Assembly (NCBI GenBank): GCA_964012875.1
Contig: CAXGUU010000095.1
Coordinates: forward strand, 1 to 11,201
Source: CAXGUU01 sp964012875
Lineage (GTDB): Bacteria > Pseudomonadota > Gammaproteobacteria > Ga0077536
Direction of reading: 5' to 3'
DNA length: 11,201 nt
Below the pieces are notes generated by a model. It was not told where the DNA came from and did no database searches. It worked only from the letters and a program-made list of their open reading frames with translations. Shown here in pieces: positions 6,827 through 11,201 of this stretch; the first letter of the stretch is position 1, and each line of letters begins with the position of its first letter. The translations under genes and the position numbers were made by a program.

Positions 6827-7639
6827 TTAGTCCTTCAGTCCAAGAACATCCTGCATGTCGAACAGGCCTTGATCGTGTTGCATGATCCATTGCGCCGCAC
6901 GCAGGGCACCGCTCGCGAAAGTCGAACGATCCTGCGCACGATGAGTGATTTCTATACGTTCGCCGGCACCGGCGAAGAGGACCGTATGGTCGCCGACGAT
7001 TTCTCCCGCGCGGATCGTCTCAAAACCGATGGTTTTTTGCTCTCTCGGCCCCGTGATCCCTTCACGTCCGTATACCGCATCACGTTTGAGGTCGCGTCCC
7101 AGAGTGTCAGCGACTATTTCACCCAAGCGGACGGCCGTACCCGATGGCGCATCAATCTTGTGACGATGGTGGGCCTCTATGATCTCAACATCGAAATGCT
7201 CGCCGGTAGAACGCGCCGCAATTTCCGCGAGGCGAAAACAGAGATTTACGCCAACGCTCATGTTTGGCGCGAATACCATGGCAATCTTCTCGGACGCCGC
7301 CTTAAGCTTATCTGCATCATCTCCGAGACCGGTCGTACCGACCACCATGCGGCAACCAGCGTCCCGACATACACCCACATTCAGGAGCGTTGATTCCGGC
7401 ACCGTGAAATCAACAACGACGTCACACGCGGAAACGACATCGCCGAGATCGCTGACCACTTCAATTCCCGTGCTTTCGCTACCAATGAGTAAACCTGCAT
7501 CGGTGCCAACCAGCGGCGAATCCGCCCGTTCGATCGCCGCCGCCAATTGCAGTCGGGTATCAGCTTCACACAAGCCAATCAACGTTCTGCCCATCCTGCC
7601 GGCAGCCCCGGTGATGCCGATTTTTATCGTTTCCACCAT
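6827..7639 (-). CDS. dapB: 4-Hydroxy-tetrahydrodipicolinate reductase DapB
   Basis: NAD(P)H-dependent reductase giving tetrahydrodipicolinate, on the route to meso-diaminopimelate for peptidoglycan and to lysine; a cytoplasmic homotetramer in characterised relatives. Length 270 residues (E. coli 273). The N-terminal nucleotide-binding fold begins IGITGAAGRMGRTL (GAAGRMG at 11-17), followed by VVDFTVPE (75-82), GTTG (101-104) and the APNMSVGVN loop (124-132). The substrate and catalytic motif EAHHRHKIDAPSGTA (155-169) includes H157 and K161, equivalent to E. coli H159 and K163. The ATG at 7639 is 10 bases after the dnaJ stop. GAGG lies only 2 bases from this ATG and 5 from the following GTG codon, so initiation at GTG is possible and would remove one residue. 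The tight spacing suggests cotranscription with dnaJ. Confidence 0.97.
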   Translation of the reverse strand: MVETIKIGITGAAGRMGRTLIGLCEADTRLQLAAAIERADSPLVGTDAGLLIGSESTGIEVVSDLGDVVSACDVVVDFTVPESTLLNVGVCRDAGCRMVVGTTGLGDDADKLKAASEKIAMVFAPNMSVGVNLCFRLAEIAARSTGEHFDVEIIEAHHRHKIDAPSGTAVRLGEIVADTLGRDLKRDAVYGREGITGPREQKTIGFETIRAGEIVGDHTVLFAGAGERIEITHRAQDRSTFASGALRAAQWIMQHDQGLFDMQDVLGLKD

Positions 7640-7649
7640 CGCCTCGCTC

Positions 7650-8774
7650 TCAGGAGAACTTCATATCCTCGAAGAACTTCTTCACGCCATCAAGCCATGA
7701 TGTGGCTTTGGGATTGTGTTTGTCACCACCGCCGGAGAGCGAATCGGAAAGCTGTTTGAGCAGTTCCTTTTGCTCCTTGGTCAAATTGACCGGAGTTTCG
7801 ACGGCAACCGCGCAGATCAGGTCGCCAACCCCGCCGCCACGAACCGAGCGCACGCCCTTACCGCGAAGGCGAAACATCTTACCGGTTTGGGTTTCTGGTG
7901 GAATTTTCAACATGACCCGACCTTCCAGGGTCGGCACTTCCAGTTCCCCGCCGAGCGCCGCACTGACGAAATCGATCGGGACTTCGCAATTCAGATCGGT
8001 ACCGTCGCGCGTGAATAGCGGGTGGGACTGGACCACCACATTGACGTACAGATCGCCCGCTGGACCACCGGACTGACCCGGCTCCCCTTCGCCGGACAAG
8101 CGAATGCGGTCACCGTTATCAACGCCGGCAGGGACCTTGACCGAAATCGTTTTGTGTCCACGGGCCTTGCCACTTCCACTGCAGCTCTGGCACGGGTCCG
8201 AGATGACCGAGCCGGTGCCCCGGCACTTTGGGCAGGTTTGCTGGACCGAGAAGAAGCCTTGCTGCATGCGCACCTGTCCGACACCGCCACAGGTTGCACA
8301 ACTTGTCGGTGCGCGCCCGCTGCGAGACCCTTTACCATCGCATGCTTCGCAGTCAATCAGCGTCGGGACCCGAATTTTGATTTCGGTCCCCGCGACAGCG
8401 TCCTCGAGCGAGAGGTCTAGATCATAGCGAAGATCTGCCCCGCGGTACGCGCGCGAACCACCACGACCACCACCGAAAATATCGCCAAAGACGCTGTCGA
8501 AGATGTCGCCGAATCCCGCGCCGCCAGCGCCACCGCCCCCAGCGCTCGGGTCAACGCCGGCATGCCCGAATTGATCATAGGCCTGCCGCTTGCGCGCGTC
8601 ACCGAGGACCTCGAAAGCTTCTTTGACTTCTTTGAACTGCTCCTCCGCTTCGGCGTCATCGAGGTTTCGATCCGGATGGAATTTCATAGCCAGCCGCCGA
8701 TATGCTTTTTTCAGCTCATCGTCCCCGGCATTTCGATCTACGCCAAGTACTTCGTAATAGTCACGCTTGGACAT
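7650..8774 (-). CDS. dnaJ: Chaperone protein DnaJ (Hsp40)
   Basis: Co-chaperone that delivers unfolded substrates to DnaK and stimulates its ATPase. At 374 residues (E. coli 376) it is a full type I DnaJ. The J domain at 1-70 has the HPD motif at 33-35. A Gly/Phe-rich linker spans about 79-107. The zinc-binding region has four CxxCxGxG repeats starting at C142 (CEACDGKG), C159 (CATCGGVG), C181 (CPKCRGTG) and C195 (CQSCSGSG). The C-terminal substrate-binding and dimerisation domains follow. ATG 8774 is chosen because SKRDYYEVLG is the usual family N-terminus. An in-frame TTG at 8789 would add five residues but has no ribosome binding site. Even ATG 8774 has only a weak GAG ten bases upstream. 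It follows dnaK after a 163-base structured gap and precedes dapB by 10 bases, so it is probably heat-inducible through dnaK read-through. Confidence 0.98.
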   Translation of the reverse strand: MSKRDYYEVLGVDRNAGDDELKKAYRRLAMKFHPDRNLDDAEAEEQFKEVKEAFEVLGDARKRQAYDQFGHAGVDPSAGGGGAGGAGFGDIFDSVFGDIFGGGRGGSRAYRGADLRYDLDLSLEDAVAGTEIKIRVPTLIDCEACDGKGSRSGRAPTSCATCGGVGQVRMQQGFFSVQQTCPKCRGTGSVISDPCQSCSGSGKARGHKTISVKVPAGVDNGDRIRLSGEGEPGQSGGPAGDLYVNVVVQSHPLFTRDGTDLNCEVPIDFVSAALGGELEVPTLEGRVMLKIPPETQTGKMFRLRGKGVRSVRGGGVGDLICAVAVETPVNLTKEQKELLKQLSDSLSGGGDKHNPKATSWLDGVKKFFEDMKFS

Positions 8775-8800
8775 ATGGTTTTCGCTCAATCCGTGAAAAC

Positions 8801-8835
8801 GGGCTCAATTACCAAACCTTACAAAACGTAAGCCC
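8801..8835 (-). promoter_or_regulatory. Hairpin upstream of dnaJ, terminator-like and competing with its neighbour
   Basis: On the minus strand GGGCT (8831-8835) can pair with AGCCC (8801-8805), and a GTTTTC run follows immediately. Inside this long loop is a separate perfect 5-bp hairpin, CTTAC with GTAAG around GTTTT (8818-8832). The outer stem uses bases also needed by the hairpin at 8831-8861, so the two are mutually exclusive. A further 4-bp hairpin, CCGT with ACGG (8791-8802), lies 17 bases from the dnaJ start. Function is inferred only from position. Confidence 0.35.
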
Positions 8836-8861
8836 GGACGGACTCAAAGTCCGACCAGGCT
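8831..8861 (-). promoter_or_regulatory. Stem-loop in the dnaK-dnaJ gap
   Basis: CGGACT and AGTCCG form a perfect 6-bp stem closed by a three-base loop (8839-8853). It is extended after a 4 x 4 internal loop by AGCC with GGCT (outer limits 8831 and 8861). There is no T-tract directly after it, so it looks more like an RNA processing or stability element than a terminator. Closer to dnaK, a weak GGAAC/GTTTT hairpin with a six-T run (8897-8914) could give partial termination. Confidence 0.4.
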
Positions 8862-8937
8862 CATCGCGTTACTGGCAAAAACGATCAGTTCGAATCAAAA
8901 AACCTTGGTTCCGGAACGTGACTGTCAATGCTGTTCG

Positions 8938-10878
8938 TTACTTATTGTCGTCCTTTACTTCTTCGAAGTCTGCATCAACGACGTTGTCGTCAGCCTGTTG
9001 TGCTTCCGCCTCCGGGCCTCCGGCCGCGGCGGAATCAACATCGGGTGCCCCCTCGGCGGCTGCAGCCTCATAGGCTTTCTGTGCGATCTTACCCGAGGCT
9101 TCTGCCAGTTTCTGGCTAGCCGAATTGATCTGCTCAAGATCATCACTTTCCAGTGCCTGTTCGACTTCTGCAATCGCGGCCTCGACTTCCTGGCGCTCTT
9201 CGTCCGTCACCTTGTCGCCAAGTTCTTCCAGTGACTTCCTGGCGCCATGAACGAGGGCGTCCGCTTGGTTTCTCGCGTTGACACCTTCCTGGAACTTACG
9301 ATCTTCTTCAGCATGCGCTTCAGCATCTTTAACCATTCGATCGATCTCGTCGTCTGAAAGACCACTCGACGCTTTGATCACAATGGATTGTTCCTTGCCG
9401 GTCGCCTTGTCTTTAGCCGACACATTAAGTATGCCGTTAGCATCGATATCGAATGTCACTTCGATCTGGGGCATGCCGCGCGGCGCAGGCGGAATATCGG
9501 CCAGGTCAAATCGTCCCAGGGACTTATTGGCATCGGCACGATCGCGCTCCCCCTGCAGCACATGCACGGTCACGGCGGTCTGATTGTCATCCGCTGTCGA
9601 AAACACCTGCTGGGCTTTGGTTGGAATGGTGGTGTTCTTTTCAATCAGCTTCGTCATCACGCCCCCCAGTGTTTCGATACCGAGTGACAACGGCGTAACA
9701 TCGAGCAGCAGAACGTCTTTGACGTCGCCACCGAGAACACCGGCCTGAATCGCTGCGCCCATCGCAACCGCTTCGTCAGGATTAACGTCTTTACGCGGCT
9801 CGCGGCCGAAGAAGTCTTTGACGACTTCCTGGACTTTGGGCATGCGCGTCTGACCACCAACCAGAATGACATCATCGATGTCGGAACTGCTTAAGCCGGC
9901 GTCCTGCAACGCAACACGGCAAGGCTCAATGGTTCGCTCAATGATGTCATCGACCAGCGACTCGAGTTTTGCTCGCGTGATTTTGACGTTCAGATGTTTC
10001 GGTCCGCTGGCGTCAGCCGTGATGTACGGCAGGTTTACGTCCGTCTGCTGGCTCGAAGACAACTCGATCTTGGCTTTTTCAGCGGCTTCTTTCAGTCGCT
10101 GCAGCGCAAGGGGATCGTTGTGCAAATCGATGCCCTGGTCACGCTTGAACTCGTCGGCAAGAAAATCAATCAGGCGCAGGTCGAAGTCTTCGCCGCCGAG
10201 AAACGTGTCGCCGTTGGTCGACAGAACTTCAAACTGATGTTCGCCATCAACCTCAGCAATCTCGATGATGGAAACATCAAACGTACCGCCACCTAAGTCA
10301 TAAACCGCAATCTTCGCATCGCCCTGGCCGCGATCCATGCCATATGCGAGTGCCGCCGCTGTTGGTTCATTGATTATCCGTTTGACCTCAAGGCCCGCTA
10401 TTCGGCCCGCGTCCTTCGTCGCCTGACGTTGGGAGTCGTTGAAGTACGCCGGAACGGTAATGACCGCCTCGGATATTCCTTCGCCCACATAGTCTTCGGC
10501 AGTCTTCTTCATTTTCATGAGCACGCGAGCCGAGACTTCAGGCGGCGCCATCTTGTTGCCGTTGGCTTCGACCCAGGCGTCGCCGTTGTCGGCTTTGGCA
10601 ATGGTGTACGGCACCATATCCCGGTCGCGCGCGACGACATCATCGTCGTACTTGCGTCCGATCAGACGCTTGACCGCGAACAATGTGTTGCTCGGATTGG
10701 TAACCGCCTGACGTTTGGCCGATTGTCCGACCAGAATTTCCTCGTCAGCGGTGAATGCGACAATCGAAGGCGTTGTACGAGCGCCCTCACTATTCTCAAT
10801 AACCTTTGGCTTGCCGCCTTCAAGCACGGCGACGCACGAGTTGGTCGTGCCAAGGTCAATACCAATGATTTTGCCCAT
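8938..10878 (-). CDS. dnaK: Molecular chaperone DnaK (Hsp70)
   Basis: ATP-driven chaperone that binds exposed hydrophobic segments. Length 646 residues (E. coli 638). The actin-like ATPase domain begins IIGIDLGTTNSCVAV (phosphate loop 1), with K70 in FAVKRLIGRK, and continues to the second phosphate loop YDLGGGTFDVSIIE at about residues 193-206 and VGGQTRMPKV. The interdomain linker region DVLLLDVTPLSLGIE is near residue 390. The beta-sandwich substrate domain follows, then an alpha-helical lid, an Ala/Gly/Glu-rich disordered tail and the proteobacterial C-terminal EEVKDDNK. ATG 10878 has an excellent AGAGG six bases upstream. A sigma-32 promoter lies 70-95 bases upstream, and grpE ends 89 bases before the start, so dnaK has its own heat-shock start as well as possible read-through from grpE. 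Nothing in the protein is unusual. Confidence 0.99.
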   Translation of the reverse strand: MGKIIGIDLGTTNSCVAVLEGGKPKVIENSEGARTTPSIVAFTADEEILVGQSAKRQAVTNPSNTLFAVKRLIGRKYDDDVVARDRDMVPYTIAKADNGDAWVEANGNKMAPPEVSARVLMKMKKTAEDYVGEGISEAVITVPAYFNDSQRQATKDAGRIAGLEVKRIINEPTAAALAYGMDRGQGDAKIAVYDLGGGTFDVSIIEIAEVDGEHQFEVLSTNGDTFLGGEDFDLRLIDFLADEFKRDQGIDLHNDPLALQRLKEAAEKAKIELSSSQQTDVNLPYITADASGPKHLNVKITRAKLESLVDDIIERTIEPCRVALQDAGLSSSDIDDVILVGGQTRMPKVQEVVKDFFGREPRKDVNPDEAVAMGAAIQAGVLGGDVKDVLLLDVTPLSLGIETLGGVMTKLIEKNTTIPTKAQQVFSTADDNQTAVTVHVLQGERDRADANKSLGRFDLADIPPAPRGMPQIEVTFDIDANGILNVSAKDKATGKEQSIVIKASSGLSDDEIDRMVKDAEAHAEEDRKFQEGVNARNQADALVHGARKSLEELGDKVTDEERQEVEAAIAEVEQALESDDLEQINSASQKLAEASGKIAQKAYEAAAAEGAPDVDSAAAGGPEAEAQQADDNVVDADFEEVKDDNK

Positions 10879-10907
10879 GATTTGCCTCTACTTTAAATTC
10901 GATTTCG

Positions 10908-10922
10908 ATCGCTTAAAGCGAT
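10908..10922 (-). promoter_or_regulatory. Short palindromic hairpin in the dnaK leader
   Basis: Arms ATCGCTT and AAGCGAT around a single central base make a perfect 15-base palindrome, folding in RNA as at least 5 bp with a UUUAA loop. It lies between the predicted sigma-32 start and the dnaK ribosome binding site. It is not a CIRCE element (no TTAGCACTC arm), so HrcA control is not supported. Its CUUUAA could instead pair with UUAAAG (10891-10896), just upstream of the AGAGG. Confidence 0.4.
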
Positions 10923-10944
10923 GCTGATTGTTCCTTGCTAAGGT

Positions 10945-10972
10945 AGATTGGGATGCTGCCCGCGTTTTCAAG
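10945..10972 (-). promoter_or_regulatory. Sigma-32 (RpoH) heat-shock promoter for dnaK
   Basis: On the minus strand CTTGAAA (10966-10972) matches the sigma-32 -35 element exactly. After 13 bases comes CCCAATCT (10945-10952), which differs from the CCCCATNT -10 element at one defined position. The -35 overlaps the grpE stop codon. The expected start near 10938 leaves a leader of about 60 bases before dnaK. Spacing and both elements fit the established consensus. Confidence 0.85.
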
Positions 10973-11201
10973 CGTCGGAGCTTGTTGGCGCCTTGGCGAC
11001 CACCACCAGCGCAGGACGCACCAGGCGATCGTTGAGCACATAGCCCTTCTGCATTACCCGCAGCACAAGTCCCGGAGCGATGTCAGTCGACTCTTCCGTA
11101 CTCATGGCCTGATGGAATTCAGGGTCAAAACGACCACCTTCCGGGTCAAGCGCCTTGATGTGGAGCTTTTCGAAGAAATCTTCGAACATCTTCACACTCA
11201 T
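10968..11201 (-). CDS. grpE: Nucleotide exchange factor GrpE, C-terminal part, cut by right edge
   Basis: GrpE opens the DnaK nucleotide pocket to release ADP. Only the last 77 residues are visible. They cover the end of the long dimerisation helix region and the C-terminal beta-wing domain that contacts DnaK: FDPEFHQAMSTEES, DIAPGLVLRVMQKGYVLNDRLVRPALVVVAKAP, matching the E. coli segment [30 protein letters not shown]. The ATG at the window edge is an internal methionine, not the start, because family members are about 180-200 residues long. The stop codon TGA sits inside the -35 of the dnaK heat-shock promoter, 89 bases before dnaK. Confidence 0.95.
   Translation of the reverse strand: MSVKMFEDFFEKLHIKALDPEGGRFDPEFHQAMSTEESTDIAPGLVLRVMQKGYVLNDRLVRPALVVVAKAPTSSDA

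Noticed and set aside
6755..7393. Long plus-strand open frame (212 codons) opposite dapB
   Set aside because: It is antisense to a clear dapB, starts with TTG, shows no recognisable motif and resembles the shadow frames expected in GC-rich coding DNA.
8923..8928. Perfect TTGACA -35 just downstream of dnaK on the minus strand
   Set aside because: No acceptable -10 occurs 16-18 bases downstream (the slot reads AGGTTT), so I do not call a dnaJ promoter.
10908..10922. CIRCE/HrcA operator upstream of dnaK
   Set aside because: The palindrome has the wrong sequence and spacing for CIRCE, and a sigma-32 promoter explains heat control.
11199..11201. ATG at the right edge as the start of a 77-residue gene
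   Set aside because: The protein is the C-terminal domain of GrpE, so this methionine is internal and the gene continues outside the window.

Overview
The window looks like a chromosomal housekeeping region of a gammaproteobacterium. The protein sequences match Escherichia coli counterparts closely in motifs and length. The gene order grpE-dnaK-dnaJ-dapB / carA-carB-greA-rlmE is one I associate with gammaproteobacteria such as Pseudomonas. Base composition is moderately GC-rich by eye. The genus cannot be fixed from this sequence alone. Every gene but one is on the minus strand, so transcription runs from high to low coordinates.

Layout, right to left. (1) Chaperone block: the C-terminal end of grpE (cut by the right edge), dnaK with a near-consensus heat-shock sigma-32 promoter overlapping the grpE stop codon, a 163-base structured gap, dnaJ, and dapB only 10 bases after dnaJ. 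(2) An accessory pair between dapB and carA: a Gfo/Idh/MocA-family NAD(P)-dependent oxidoreductase resembling the UDP-GlcNAc 3-dehydrogenase GnnA, with its own plausible promoter, and, convergent to it on the plus strand, a small Rieske [2Fe-2S] protein. (3) Carbamoyl-phosphate block: carA, carB, greA and rlmE, packed with an 8-base overlap, a 4-base overlap and a 2-base gap. A short carA leader holds a strong hairpin, and the carA promoter faces and overlaps a possible promoter for the Rieske gene.

Functionally, GrpE, DnaK and DnaJ form the Hsp70 folding machine. DapB supplies tetrahydrodipicolinate for lysine and peptidoglycan. CarA and CarB make carbamoyl phosphate for pyrimidines and arginine. 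GreA rescues backtracked RNA polymerase, and RlmE methylates 23S rRNA. The oxidoreductase may act on a nucleotide sugar, and the Rieske protein's partner is unknown.

No gene-free stretch exceeds 300 bases. No mobile element, CRISPR array, tRNA or rRNA was seen. I did not find a convincing undescribed system. The points most worth a second look are the two-gene insertion in a conserved neighbourhood, the structured dnaK-dnaJ gap, and the carA leader hairpin. Several start codons are GTG or otherwise needed correction, and both edge genes are incomplete.
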